Shown here one piece after another: positions 1 through 9,329 of a stretch of DNA of 64,000 bases; position 1 is the stretch's first letter; each line of letters starts with the position of its first letter. Under the pieces are notes generated by a model. It had not been told where the DNA came from and searched no databases. It saw nothing but the letters and a program-made list of their open reading frames with translations. The stretch is from NCBI GenBank assembly GCA_046705285.1, contig JBJKQK010000033.1, positions 39,168-103,167 on the forward strand. The letters run 5' to 3'. The position numbers and the translations under genes were made by a program. The stretch is from SCRD01 sp046705285 (GTDB lineage Bacteria; Acidobacteriota; Terriglobia; UBA7540).

Positions 1-1
1 G

Positions 2-370
2 GAACACGACGTGGTGACGACGGACGGCTCTGATGTCAGGATTCTGCTGAAGCTCAAAAGTGGAGAGATGGCGCACTTTGAGCTGGGGCCGGGGGAAACC
101 TCGCGCGCTATCACTCACAAAACAATCGAGGAGATTTGGTTCTTCCTTTCCGGGCGGGGTGAAATGTGGCGCGAGCAGGACGGCGAATCTCTGATCGTGG
201 ACCTCTACCCAGGGGTCTGCCTGACCGTACCGTTGGGCACCCGCTTCCAGTACCGCTGTATAGGCAAGGAACCGTTGGCCGCCATCGGGGCCGTCATGCC
301 CCCCTGGCCAGGAGAAGGCGAGGCCGTACTCGTAAATGGGCCGTGGCAGGCAACGGCTGGTGGTAAATAA
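2..370 (+). CDS. cupin-domain protein (5' partial)
   Basis: Small single-domain cupin beta-barrel protein. The visible part has the two conserved cupin blocks: IEEIWFFLSGRGEMW (first motif, with Glu in the usual metal-ligand region) and a second block around VPLGTRFQYRC. The frame is open to the left edge (codons for E-H-D precede the GTG at 11), and relatives usually begin with such residues, so I treat it as 5'-truncated rather than starting at 11. Cupins of this size bind a metal or small ligand; substrate cannot be read from the sequence. It is followed by about 160 bp without a gene and then the convergent end of the GGDEF protein. Confidence 0.7.
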   Translation, partial: EHDVVTTDGSDVRILLKLKSGEMAHFELGPGETSRAITHKTIEEIWFFLSGRGEMWREQDGESLIVDLYPGVCLTVPLGTRFQYRCIGKEPLAAIGAVMPPWPGEGEAVLVNGPWQATAGGK

Positions 371-527
371 GTCTGGCTACAAACCCGCTGTGTGCGGGCT
401 GGTTCCGACGGGCTGTCAGGCCTCAGAGCTCTATTTCTTGAGCGCGAAAGGCTGAAAGGAGAGCGCGAATTCTTCGGCGAGGCTGAGCTGACGGTCTCCT
501 CAGCACAGGCTTATCCCGCGATGGCAA

Positions 528-2318
528 CTACCCTGTGGTCTCCGCTTCCTCGACAAAGAGGGTGGTACGGTTGCGGCCGGCGCGTTTGGACTCATAGAGG
601 GCGCGGTCACTGGCGTGCAACATCTCCTCTAATGAGTGTCCGTGCTCCGGATAGACCGCGATACCGAGGCTAACGGTAAGCTGAGGCACGGGGTTTCCCT
701 CAATACGTGGCATGGCCATGTGGGCGACGGCCTTGCGGATGCGCTCCGCCACCACCTGGCAGGCATTGGCTCCAGTGTCGGGAAGCAGGATTACAAACTC
801 CTCGCCACCAAGGCGGGCGGTCAAATTGGTCTCGCGCATGGACTGGGTGACGGTCTTGGCAAACTGCTGCAGAATGCGGTCGCCCACCTCATGCCCGTAA
901 ACGTCGTTGATGCTTTTAAAGTGATCAAGGTCCAGCATGATAAAGCCCAGTGGGGTGTTCTTGCGCCGGGCCATGGCCATCAGTTTGCGGGCATAATCTT
1001 TGCAGAAGCGGCGGTTATAGAGTCCGGTGAGTGGATCGATATTGGCCTGTTCGCGCATGGTCTGGAGAAGCTGGAGGTTGGAAAGCACAGATGCGGTGGT
1101 GCTGAGGTAACTTTCCAGAAGACTTTCGCGCTCCGGTGTCCAGAAGCCCGCCTCCCCCTGCAGGCGCACGGCCCCGATGATAATGCCACCTGCAATCAGA
1201 GGGCCGCAGTAATAGCTGCCCGCCGCAGGCAGCGCAAACTTCCCCGGGCAGAGCGGTTCCACGCTGACGTCGTTCACCCGGAATGGGCGACCCATGCGCA
1301 CCGCTTTGCAACTGTGCCTGCCTTCGATCACCGGCCACTCCCGTACCTCGCTCGGCAAGGGCGTGAGAGAAGCCACGACCTCGAGGAAATCCTCTTCCGG
1401 ACGAAGCTTGAAAATGATGACCTGATTCGGATGGAAACGGTCGCGGAGGGCATGCAAGATATGATCATACACTTCGCTCTCTGAAGTGCACTCAGTGACA
1501 GCCTCAGAAAAACGCTTGATGGCAGCCAGTTCTTCCCGGTCCTGGCGCAAAGCCTGGACCATGTGAAGGAAACTGCGGGAGAGTACGCCGAACTCGTTCT
1601 GGCTTTCCGGAGGCAGCACGGGATCAAAATCTCCCTGGCGAACCCGATCTGAGGCGGCAATCATCTGGTTAACAGGCTGTGCGATGCGCTGGCTGATAAC
1701 GCGAATCAGCATCATGAGCAGTGCGACTAAGACTATGGCCAGAACGATACCCGACACCAGAGCGTGATGGAAAACTCGCTGACTCTGGTTTTTTCTGCCC
1801 GCGGCAGCAGCCTGACTGATACGCCGGAATTCCTTGAGGTCGGTCAGGATTCCCACAAGGTTCTTGCTTCCTTCCAGCATTGCAACTGTGGCCTTGCTGG
1901 ACTGGCCCGCCTCGACTTTTTGAATCAGCGGACCTGCCCACTGGCTTTCCCACTGATCGACCCGTTTCCGGATATTCTCCAGACGGGAGGCCATGGATGG
2001 AACGCCGGACTCAATATCTCCGAGAGTCTCAAAATCCTGAAGGACAGAGGCTGATGCCGACTGGTATTCATCCCGGAACGACTGTCGGCCGGTCAGGACG
2101 TAACCCTGGACGCTTCCGGACATTTCCCTGATCCCTTGCAGCAAGGAATCGGTGTGCATGGCGGCCAGTTCATTGCGATCCGCGGAAAGCTGAATCCGGC
2201 CGACCTGCCAGTAGCTAAAGAGAGACAGGCCCATGACCGCAAGCAGAACAAACAGCACAGGCAGTGTGAAAAGAAGTACCTGGTCTCGGATTTTGAGATT
2301 TCCCAGCGAGAATCCCAT
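528..2318 (-). CDS. membrane diguanylate cyclase (CHASE3-HAMP-GAF-GGDEF)
   Basis: 596-aa inner-membrane sensor predicted to make cyclic di-GMP from two GTP. Domain order: TM helix at about 12-34; extracytoplasmic CHASE3-like four-helix region (motif QGYVLTGRQSFRDEY near 78-92); second TM near 185-208; HAMP; GAF domain about 265-420; C-terminal GGDEF domain. The active-site loop GGEEF is intact at 504-508, with the DLDHFKSINDVYGH metal/substrate motif upstream. The inhibitory I-site position five residues before GGEEF reads RETN instead of RxxD, so product inhibition is probably lost. ATG start with an AGACAGG-like stretch upstream. It stands alone, 213 bp downstream of kdsA on the same strand. 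Activity is inferred from intact motifs; the GAF/CHASE3 ligands are unknown. Confidence 0.93.
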   Translation of the reverse strand: MGFSLGNLKIRDQVLLFTLPVLFVLLAVMGLSLFSYWQVGRIQLSADRNELAAMHTDSLLQGIREMSGSVQGYVLTGRQSFRDEYQSASASVLQDFETLGDIESGVPSMASRLENIRKRVDQWESQWAGPLIQKVEAGQSSKATVAMLEGSKNLVGILTDLKEFRRISQAAAAGRKNQSQRVFHHALVSGIVLAIVLVALLMMLIRVISQRIAQPVNQMIAASDRVRQGDFDPVLPPESQNEFGVLSRSFLHMVQALRQDREELAAIKRFSEAVTECTSESEVYDHILHALRDRFHPNQVIIFKLRPEEDFLEVVASLTPLPSEVREWPVIEGRHSCKAVRMGRPFRVNDVSVEPLCPGKFALPAAGSYYCGPLIAGGIIIGAVRLQGEAGFWTPERESLLESYLSTTASVLSNLQLLQTMREQANIDPLTGLYNRRFCKDYARKLMAMARRKNTPLGFIMLDLDHFKSINDVYGHEVGDRILQQFAKTVTQSMRETNLTARLGGEEFVILLPDTGANACQVVAERIRKAVAHMAMPRIEGNPVPQLTVSLGIAVYPEHGHSLEEMLHASDRALYESKRAGRNRTTLFVEEAETTG

Positions 2319-2531
2319 CGCCTGTCTCAGTTCTTCTGCCGTATTGCTGACTGCAGCGGACCCGACCGGACGGCCGTTGCCTACGTCTATTCGATCACCA
2401 AATCACACTTTTGGCACACAAATCCCGACGTGAATTGATGAGCGGCCCAACCCGGCAGGAAAGGACGATTGTTCCGCTTATACGCTCGGCCTGCTACACC
2501 AAAAGATACATCGTCAACCCGTTGGAAATCT

Positions 2532-3359
2532 TCAATGCATACGCCTGACAAAGTTTCCAAGATCCCGTAGCCTTCGGGCCAAGGGAGCGAAGGCCTGTAG
2601 ATTCAACGAGGAGGAGCCATCGGAGAGGGCCTTTTCGGGATGATCGTGCACTTCCATGAAGATGCCGTCCGCTCCTGCCGCAACACCCGCGCGGGCAAGT
2701 GTCTCAATAAATTGCGGCTGTCCCCCGCTTCGGCTTCCCTCACCGCCCGGCAACTGCAACGCGTGCGTGCAATCGAGCACAACCGGGTATCCCCAAGCCC
2801 TCATGACAGCTAGGCCCCGCATGTCGACCACCAGGTTGTTATATCCGAATGTCGTTCCGCGCTCCGTGATCAGAATGCGGCGATTTCCGGCCTTCTCGAT
2901 TTTCTCGACGGCGTTGCGCATGTCCCACGGCGACATGAATTGGCCTTTCTTGATGTTGACGGCCGCACCGGAGCGTCCGGCTGTTTCCAGCAGGTCGGTC
3001 TGCCGGGAGAGGAAAGCCGGAATTTGCAGCACGTCACAGACTTCCGCTGCCGGCGCAACCTGGCTGACATCGTGAACATCAGTCAGGACCGGAACGCCGA
3101 TTTCACCCCGGACACGGCTGAGGATCTGAAGGCCGCGCTCAAGGCCCGGACCGCGATATGACGAAGCCGAAGTGCGGTTGGCCTTGTCAAAAGAAGCTTT
3201 GAAGATGTAGGGAATGCCAAGCCGGCGCGCCAAGGTGCTGAGGCGCCGGGCCATCATCAGAGCGTGCGCCTCGCTTTCAATAACGCACGGGCCAGCAATC
3301 AGGAAGAGCGAACGTCCCTGAGCCAGTGAGATCCTGCCAATACGAACCACACGTTTCAT
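2532..3359 (-). CDS. kdsA: 3-deoxy-8-phosphooctulonate (Kdo-8-P) synthase
   Basis: 275-aa cytosolic enzyme condensing PEP with arabinose-5-phosphate to give Kdo-8-phosphate for lipid A-core biosynthesis. It has the full aldolase-type TIM-barrel family signature: IAGPCVIES at 21-29, FDKANRTS at about 56-63, GQFMSPWDM, TERGTTFGYNNLVVD, and DGIFMEVHDHPEKALSDG near the C terminus. Cys25 in GPCVIES is the metal ligand of the metal-dependent KdsA class; metal-independent enzymes have Asn there. It lies 114 bp downstream of pyrG on the same strand, a pairing common in Gram-negative genomes, so the two are probably co-transcribed. Its presence argues for a Kdo-containing outer membrane. Confidence 0.97.
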   Translation of the reverse strand: MKRVVRIGRISLAQGRSLFLIAGPCVIESEAHALMMARRLSTLARRLGIPYIFKASFDKANRTSASSYRGPGLERGLQILSRVRGEIGVPVLTDVHDVSQVAPAAEVCDVLQIPAFLSRQTDLLETAGRSGAAVNIKKGQFMSPWDMRNAVEKIEKAGNRRILITERGTTFGYNNLVVDMRGLAVMRAWGYPVVLDCTHALQLPGGEGSRSGGQPQFIETLARAGVAAGADGIFMEVHDHPEKALSDGSSSLNLQAFAPLARRLRDLGNFVRRMH

Positions 3360-3473
3360 ACGCGATCTGACAACCCAATGAAAGGCCCGGCCGTGTCCCT
3401 TCAGCCCCAGTCTTCAGGGTGGCAAGTCGTCCAATTCAAGGAAGGCCGCTGATGCCTGGCACTCCAATGCGTC

Positions 3474-5147
3474 CTACCCGGAAGGCTGGGTACTTTTCTC
3501 AATCAACTGCCCGGCGGAAGAGGCTGACCCTGCAGCAGCCGGCTGCCGCTCACGGCGATGGACCAGCGCCGCGCCAACAAAGGCCTTGAAAAGCGGATGC
3601 GGCTCAAGCGGACGAGATTTGAACTCGGGATGGAACTGACATCCCAGAAACCACGGGTGGTCGTGAATTTCCACGATTTCAACATAGGTTCCATCCGGTG
3701 TCTCTCCGGCAATATCGAGCCCATTCGCCACCAGCGTCGCTTCATATTCGCGGTTGAATTCATAGCGATGGCGGTGCCGCTCCGAGATTTCAAACTGGCC
3801 GTAGGCCTGATGAGCAAAAGAACCGGGCTTGAGCCTGGCAGTCCAGGCCCCCAGACGCATGGTGCCGCCCAGTTCATCAATGCCCCGCAATTCACGCAGC
3901 TTGTAGATGACGCGGTGCGGCGTGGAGGGGTCAAACTCCGAACTGTCCGCTCCCTGCAGCCCGCAAACATTACGCGCAAATTCAATGACGGCGCACTGCA
4001 TGCCAAGGCAGATTCCAAGGAACGGCACCTTCTGCGTCCGTGCAAACGTGATGCCGCGGAGCATTCCCGGAATGCCTCTCTTGCCAAATCCGCCAGGAAC
4101 AAGAATTCCATCAAAACCCTCAAGCTGAGACTCCCAGCCTTCGCCTTCGAGGCCCTCGGCCTCAAGCCAGACCACGTTGACGCGGACGTTGTTGGCAATA
4201 CCGCCGTGGACCAGAGCTTCATTGAGACTCTTGTAAGAATCCTGGAACTCGACGTACTTGCCCACAATCGCAATCGAGACCTCGTCCTGGAGGCCGCGCA
4301 ACCGTTCGACCAGATCGCGCCAGGGTTTCAGATTGCATTCGGCGGGCTCTATATCCCAGCAACGAAGGATCTGGGCGTCAAGTCCTTCGCCGGCCAGCAC
4401 AATCGGCACTTCGTAGATGTTGCCAACATCCTTGGCAGTGATAACCGCGTCCCTTGGAACGCTGCAAAACAGCGCGATCTTGGCCTTCAGATCCGAGGGG
4501 AGAAAACGATCGGTACGGCATAGAAGGATGTCCGGCTGAATACCGATTTCACGCAATTCCCTGACGGAGTGCTGGGTGGGCTTCGTCTTCAGCTCGCCGG
4601 ACGCACCAATATAGGGGACGAGGGTAAGGTGGACAAAAACCACGTTTTCACGTCCCTGCTCCTGGCGCATCTGGCGGATGGCCTCGAGAAACGGCAGCGA
4701 TTCAATGTCGCCCACGGTGCCACCGATTTCCACGATCGCCACATCCACGTCAGCAGCAACTCTTCGAATGGCGGCCTTGATTTCGTCTGTGACGTGGGGA
4801 ATCACTTGAACGGTTTTTCCCAGGTAATCGCCTCGCCGCTCCTTGGTGATAATGGTCTCGTAAATACGGCCCGCCGTGCAGTTATTTTCCCGGCGCATCC
4901 GTGCATGAGTGTAACGCTCGTAGTGGCCCAGATCCAGATCCGTCTCGGCTCCGTCGTCGGTCACAAAAACCTCGCCGTGCTGAAAAGGGCTCATGGTTCC
5001 AGGATCGACGTTCAGATAGGGATCAAATTTAAGCAGGTTGACCTTCAAGCCCCGAGCCTCCAGCAGGCACCCGATCGAGGCCGAGGCCAGACCTTTCCCC
5101 AGCGAACTGACCACCCCACCGGTGACAAAAATGTACTTGGCGCTCAT
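3474..5147 (-). CDS. pyrG: CTP synthase
   Basis: 557-aa CTP synthase, converting UTP to CTP with ATP and glutamine-derived ammonia; the last step of pyrimidine nucleotide synthesis. The N-terminal synthetase domain starts KYIFVTGGVVSSLGKGL (P-loop) and carries the Mg/UTP motif IGGTVGDIESLPF at about 141-153. The C-terminal class I glutamine amidotransferase domain (from about 290) has nucleophile Cys380 in GICLGMQ and the HPEF histidine/glutamate near 512. Length is normal. The ATG start is preceded by AAAGGAG six to seven bases upstream. First gene of a likely pyrG-kdsA operon. Confidence 0.98.
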   Translation of the reverse strand: MSAKYIFVTGGVVSSLGKGLASASIGCLLEARGLKVNLLKFDPYLNVDPGTMSPFQHGEVFVTDDGAETDLDLGHYERYTHARMRRENNCTAGRIYETIITKERRGDYLGKTVQVIPHVTDEIKAAIRRVAADVDVAIVEIGGTVGDIESLPFLEAIRQMRQEQGRENVVFVHLTLVPYIGASGELKTKPTQHSVRELREIGIQPDILLCRTDRFLPSDLKAKIALFCSVPRDAVITAKDVGNIYEVPIVLAGEGLDAQILRCWDIEPAECNLKPWRDLVERLRGLQDEVSIAIVGKYVEFQDSYKSLNEALVHGGIANNVRVNVVWLEAEGLEGEGWESQLEGFDGILVPGGFGKRGIPGMLRGITFARTQKVPFLGICLGMQCAVIEFARNVCGLQGADSSEFDPSTPHRVIYKLRELRGIDELGGTMRLGAWTARLKPGSFAHQAYGQFEISERHRHRYEFNREYEATLVANGLDIAGETPDGTYVEIVEIHDHPWFLGCQFHPEFKSRPLEPHPLFKAFVGAALVHRRERQPAAAGSASSAGQLIEKSTQPSG

Positions 5148-5453
5148 GATTCTCCTTTACGGTATCGGCTAAAAAACACAGAGTAATTAATGCTCATGCA
5201 GGAGGATTTTGGTCTGTTCTTCTTTGTGCACATTCACTCTAATTTGGAAGGCCAATGTATCGCTCATTATGGTTTCAAGCGCGAGTTGTTGTCAACGGCA
5301 AAACCGGAGCCGATTGCGGCCGTAAGCTTCAGGGATATATCAATTGGTGGAGTGTCTCTTCCGAAGCGCTTGTGTTAAAATGCAGTTAGGTCATGCCGGG
5401 TCTGAGGCTGTCGAGGGGGCGAACAACGGCTGAGACCAAAGGAAGGTGCCTGG
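5148..5453. other. divergent intergenic region pyrG / VWA genes
   Basis: 306-bp region between the divergently transcribed pyrG and the first VWA gene. It must carry both promoters. I see good ribosome binding sites at each edge (AAAGGAG before pyrG, AAGGAAGG before the VWA gene) but no convincing -35/-10 pair and no conserved gene or RNA. Confidence 0.4.
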
Positions 5454-6473
5454 ATGCCGGGACACATCTTTAGGCGTGCATTCCGGGTCGTTCTTATAGT
5501 TTTGTTGGCCCTGTGGGGCATTGCAAGCGTTACGGCAGTTTGCTACGCGTCGGGTGACAAGAGACCGCCTCATCCCGACAATAACAATCAGGCGCCGGAC
5601 ATTGAGGTTCGCCATACCCCTATCAATCCGGCTCCCATCCAAATGAATGTTGACAGGGTAATCGTCCCTGTCACGGTTACCGATCCTTATGACCGAATCG
5701 TCACCGGGCTCGGCAAGAACAATTTTGAAATCTTCGATGACAACGTACGGCAGAAGATCTTATCGTTCACTACCGAAGATGCCCCCATTGCTGTGGGGAT
5801 GATTTTCGATACCAGCGGTTCGATGTCCGACAAGATACAGAAATCCAAAGAGGCAGCCCTTGAGTTCTTCAAGACATCCAACCCTGAGGACGAGTTTATG
5901 CTGATTAGTTTCTCCAGCCGCCCATATCTGGTTTCTGCTTTCACGGATAACTACGAAAATATCCTGGACAGAATGCTGTTTGTGAAAGCCGGCGGAAGGA
6001 CCTCCTTGCTCGACGCGATTTACTTGGGCCTGCAACACATGAAAAAGGCAGACACAAGCCGCAAGGCGCTGCTGGTCATATCCGACGGCGGAGACAACCA
6101 CAGCCGGTACACAGTGCGCGACATTAAGCGCGCTGTCAAGGAATCTGACGTGCAGATTTACGCTATTGGAATTTTCGAGCCTCTGGCTGACCGCGACCGT
6201 ACGCCCGAAGAAGCCGCTGGCCCATCACTACTTTCGGATCTGGCCAATATCTCAGGCGGAAGGATGTTTTCAGTTGAGGATCCTGACGAATTGCCAGATA
6301 TTGCAGAAAAGATTTCAATTCAACTACGGAATGAATATGTCATTGGTTATCAGCCTTCGAACCTCGTGCGCGACGGGCGTTGGCGACGGATCAAAGTTAG
6401 GCTTCATCCGCCGCGTGGGTTGCCGCCTCTCCAAGTTTACGCGCGGACTGGATACTATGCCCCAACCCAATAG
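5454..6473 (+). CDS. secreted VWA-domain protein (acidobacterial VWFA-related type)
   Basis: 339-aa exported protein. The N terminus is a hydrophobic signal segment (about 8-32). The mature part carries an Ig-like/β stretch (IVPVTVTDPYDRIVTGL...FEIFDD) and then a von Willebrand factor A domain with the MIDAS motif D119-x-S121-x-S123 (DTSGSMSD). Later MIDAS residues fall around GGRTSLLDAIYLGL and the SDGGDN loop. The end GYYAPT is typical of the VWFA-related family that is abundant in Acidobacteriota. These proteins are thought to bind ligands through a metal ion; the partner is unknown. Good Shine-Dalgarno AAGGAAGG upstream of the ATG. Its 3' end overlaps the next VWA gene by 17 bp. Confidence 0.88.
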   Translation: MPGHIFRRAFRVVLIVLLALWGIASVTAVCYASGDKRPPHPDNNNQAPDIEVRHTPINPAPIQMNVDRVIVPVTVTDPYDRIVTGLGKNNFEIFDDNVRQKILSFTTEDAPIAVGMIFDTSGSMSDKIQKSKEAALEFFKTSNPEDEFMLISFSSRPYLVSAFTDNYENILDRMLFVKAGGRTSLLDAIYLGLQHMKKADTSRKALLVISDGGDNHSRYTVRDIKRAVKESDVQIYAIGIFEPLADRDRTPEEAAGPSLLSDLANISGGRMFSVEDPDELPDIAEKISIQLRNEYVIGYQPSNLVRDGRWRRIKVRLHPPRGLPPLQVYARTGYYAPTQ

Positions 6474-7506
6474 GAGGCCAGCTTCGCCTCGGCATTGTTA
6501 TACCCGCTCTCTTGTCTGCTTACTCGCTCTCATGATCCTGACGGCGCCACTCCTGGCACAGCGGCCGACGCCTGGCGCCAAAAAAACTCCGGCCTCTCCC
6601 AAGGAGCGCAAGCAGTACAAAATCAACGTGAACGTGAACCTGGTAGTCCTGCACGCAACGGTCGTCAACAAGAAGGGCCATCGGGTCAATAACCTTACTC
6701 AGAAAGATTTTCGCGTTTTAGAGAACGGTGTGCCTCAGAAGATTTCGGTTTTCAGTCACGCCGACATTCCGGTAACAATGGGAATCGTTATCGACGACAG
6801 CGGCAGTATGCGTGACAAACGACCGGAAGTGAATGCAGCCGCGCTGACTTTTGTGAAAACTTCCAATCCCGATGATCAGGTTTTTGTGGTCAATTTCAAT
6901 GACGAATATTATCTGGACACGCCCGGAAACTTTGCGGCCAATATGGAAGAGCTCAGAGCAGCCCTCTCAAAAATCGATTCCCGGGGCGGGACCGCACTAT
7001 ATGACGCGGTCTATGCATCGCTCGACCATCTGAAGCTTGGAAATCGCGACAAGAAAGTCCTTCTGGTGATTACCGACGGGGAAGATAACGCCAGCCGCTA
7101 TTCCTTTGCCCAACTAGTGCACCATGCCCAGCAATCAAACGCCGTGATTTACTGCATTGGCCTGCTCGGCGAAGAGCGCCCGGGCGGACTGTTCAAAATT
7201 CACGGTGGCGGCGACAAGAGAGCCAAAAAGGTTTTGGAAGAACTTGCCGAGGTGACCGGGGGAAAAGCTTACTTCCCCAGGTCCTTGGACCAAGTCACTC
7301 CAGTCTGCGAGAAAATAGCCCGCGACATTCGCGAGCAGTACACCTTCGGTTACTATCCGACCGATCAGAAAAAGGACGGCACGTTCCGTCGGGTGCAGAT
7401 AGAGTTTACAAACAAATACGACAGCAAGCACTACCGGATCAGGACGCGTCCCGGTTATTATGCGCCCAAAGCAAACGAGACTGAGGCCGTTGCTTCAAGT
7501 CAATAG
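6457..7506 (+). CDS. second secreted VWA-domain protein
   Basis: 349-aa paralogue of the preceding gene. An in-frame extension goes back to 6166, but it lies wholly over the upstream gene in another frame; the ATG at 6457 gives a signal peptide (LVCLLALMILTAPLLAQ) and is the likely start, overlapping the upstream stop by 17 bp, so translational coupling is probable. Order: signal peptide, basic linker, FRVLENGVPQKISVFS β region, VWA domain with MIDAS D113-x-S115-x-S117 (DDSGSM), GGTALYDAVYASL and TDGEDNAS loops, and the closing GYYAP motif. Function is inferred only to the level of metal-dependent ligand binding in the periplasm or at the surface. Confidence 0.87.
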   Translation: MPQPNRRPASPRHCYTRSLVCLLALMILTAPLLAQRPTPGAKKTPASPKERKQYKINVNVNLVVLHATVVNKKGHRVNNLTQKDFRVLENGVPQKISVFSHADIPVTMGIVIDDSGSMRDKRPEVNAAALTFVKTSNPDDQVFVVNFNDEYYLDTPGNFAANMEELRAALSKIDSRGGTALYDAVYASLDHLKLGNRDKKVLLVITDGEDNASRYSFAQLVHHAQQSNAVIYCIGLLGEERPGGLFKIHGGGDKRAKKVLEELAEVTGGKAYFPRSLDQVTPVCEKIARDIREQYTFGYYPTDQKKDGTFRRVQIEFTNKYDSKHYRIRTRPGYYAPKANETEAVASSQ

Positions 7507-7642
7507 GCGCCGAGCAACGGCCACTCACAGGGGCCACGGACCTCAGTCCAATTCCGCCAAACAGCTCCATCGGTGCACAATCCTGTAAGCAATTGCAACG
7601 AGTCGTTGCGTCCTTCTCTCTCAAAAGGTACACTCCCATTTC

Positions 7643-9220
7643 ATGAGAAATGAGGAAGCTCCGCAGACGGAGCCAAACAAGAAGGATTTCATGGTGGCTG
7701 CGATTGTCTTTGTGGCCGCAGCCTTTGCCGTGTGGCTTCTCTGGGCCAACAGGTTCTTCCTTTCGCTGGACGAGGGAATCTATCTGGCCGGAGCCGAGCG
7801 TATTTTGCAGGGTCAGGCACCCTACCGCGATTTCTTCGTTCTGACAGGTCCAGGAAGTTTTTGGATTGAAGCTGGCATCATGGGATTGCTTGGCCCCACG
7901 CTGCGCCATGCCAGGCTCGCCCTGGTGTTCGACCTTGGCCTGCTGACCGGGATCATTTACTGGCTGGCTTCACGGCTTAGTGGCCGAAACGTCGCGCTGT
8001 TAACGTGCGCATTCTTCTTTACTTTCGAAACCAGGCCCTTGTTTCGTCTTTATGCGAACCACCGATGGGACAGCAGCGCGTTCGGACTGCTTGCCGTGGT
8101 TCTAGTCTTCGCGGGAACCGAGCGGCCGCGCTTCCTTCTGTTTCTCGGCGCCGGTATGGCTGCAGCGGTCGCGGCGTGGATTACCCCTTCGCTACTGGCA
8201 GTCCTCGCTCTTCTGGGGCTATGGCTCTTTTTAATCAAAGAGTTACGCTCCCAATGGATCCCTTACGCGCTGGGAGCCGCAGCTGTTTCCCTTGCAGCGG
8301 CCTCGGTCCTGTTCTTCCAAGGAGCGCTGATGCCGATGTTCCGCGATCTGCTGTGGACATCCACCCATTATCCGCAGGCGAACCGCGTGCCATATGGATA
8401 TGGGGCGATTCCGCCACGGGGTTTGGTGGCATTGTTTTCGGGGGCAGGAATTGCAGCGGTCCTTGCGCGCGCCACAGGCCTGATCTCCGTGTTGCTGCCG
8501 GTAGTTCTGCCACTTGCGGTTTACGTCGTCTGGGTTATCCGGCGGCTAAGGCAGCGCGTAATGGACCGGCGAGATAAGCTGGCGACGCTGTTGATAATCG
8601 CCTCGTTTGGTCTGGTGATTTCAACCTATCCGCGGTGGTCGGCCGACCAGTTGTTATTTATAGCCCCCATTTTCTATGTCCTGGCAGGGTACCTTCTGGA
8701 AAGAATGCTGCATAGCAGACTTGCCCGCACTGTCGTCAGCGCCTTTCTGATCGCACTGGCCGCCAGCTCACTGAGTTACTCGGTCCTGAGCATTACGTCG
8801 GAGCCAGTGATCGAGACGCGCATCGGAAAGGTTCGTGCAGCGCCTGCCGACCGGTCAATCATCAAGCTTGCCAGCAGCAGAGTCAGTCCGGGAGATACGG
8901 TCTTTGTTTACCCGTATCTGCCCATAATCTACTTCCTGACAGGAGCTCGAAATCCCACAAGATATTCGTTCCTGCAGCCTGGAATGATGGAGCGCCCGGC
9001 GTATGACCAAGTGCTCGAAGAGCTGCAGGCTCATCCCCCGCAGTGGGTCTTCTATTTTGCCCTTCCCCTGGCGACCTATCGCGGCATATGGCCAGCGGCT
9101 GATCCCGGCGCGCTTAATCTCACACCGGTTGACCACTTCATTCTTTCAAACTATCACCCCGTCGGCATCCTGAGGAATCCAGCCACACAATTCTTCCTGC
9201 TGGAGCGCGGAGCGCACTGA
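7643..9220 (+). CDS. polytopic membrane protein, GT-C / family 39-like glycosyltransferase
   Basis: 525-aa integral membrane protein with about ten hydrophobic helices in its first 400 residues and a soluble C-terminal part. The first periplasmic loop reads FLSLDEGIYLAGAERILQG, matching the acidic loop of GT-C enzymes (dolichyl/undecaprenyl-phosphate-sugar mannosyltransferase type), followed by APYRDFF, frequent in that group. The C-terminal region (from about 405) contains DTVFVYPYLPIIYFLTG and related β strands, as seen in many bacterial GT39-like proteins. Likely transfers a sugar from a lipid-linked donor in the periplasm; acceptor unknown. It stands alone between the VWA pair and the convergent DUF2911 gene. 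Confidence 0.72.
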   Translation: MRNEEAPQTEPNKKDFMVAAIVFVAAAFAVWLLWANRFFLSLDEGIYLAGAERILQGQAPYRDFFVLTGPGSFWIEAGIMGLLGPTLRHARLALVFDLGLLTGIIYWLASRLSGRNVALLTCAFFFTFETRPLFRLYANHRWDSSAFGLLAVVLVFAGTERPRFLLFLGAGMAAAVAAWITPSLLAVLALLGLWLFLIKELRSQWIPYALGAAAVSLAAASVLFFQGALMPMFRDLLWTSTHYPQANRVPYGYGAIPPRGLVALFSGAGIAAVLARATGLISVLLPVVLPLAVYVVWVIRRLRQRVMDRRDKLATLLIIASFGLVISTYPRWSADQLLFIAPIFYVLAGYLLERMLHSRLARTVVSAFLIALAASSLSYSVLSITSEPVIETRIGKVRAAPADRSIIKLASSRVSPGDTVFVYPYLPIIYFLTGARNPTRYSFLQPGMMERPAYDQVLEELQAHPPQWVFYFALPLATYRGIWPAADPGALNLTPVDHFILSNYHPVGILRNPATQFFLLERGAH

Positions 9221-9329
9221 AGAGTGGGTGCACCGGCGAAAGCTGCGCGTCCGAAAAGATGAGCCTTACTACACTACGCTACACAAACGCGGCAGTGCCA
9301 CCGGTCGCGTCTTGATCAGGTTCGCCGCG

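Noticed and set aside
636..1484. Long plus-strand ORF (282 aa) opposite the GGDEF gene
   Set aside because: It is the antisense frame of the diguanylate cyclase and has no ribosome site or family similarity.
3558..4523. Plus-strand ORF of 321 aa inside pyrG
   Set aside because: Antisense shadow of pyrG.
6166..6456. N-terminal extension of the second VWA gene
   Set aside because: It overlaps the first VWA gene in another frame; the signal peptide begins right after the ATG at 6457.
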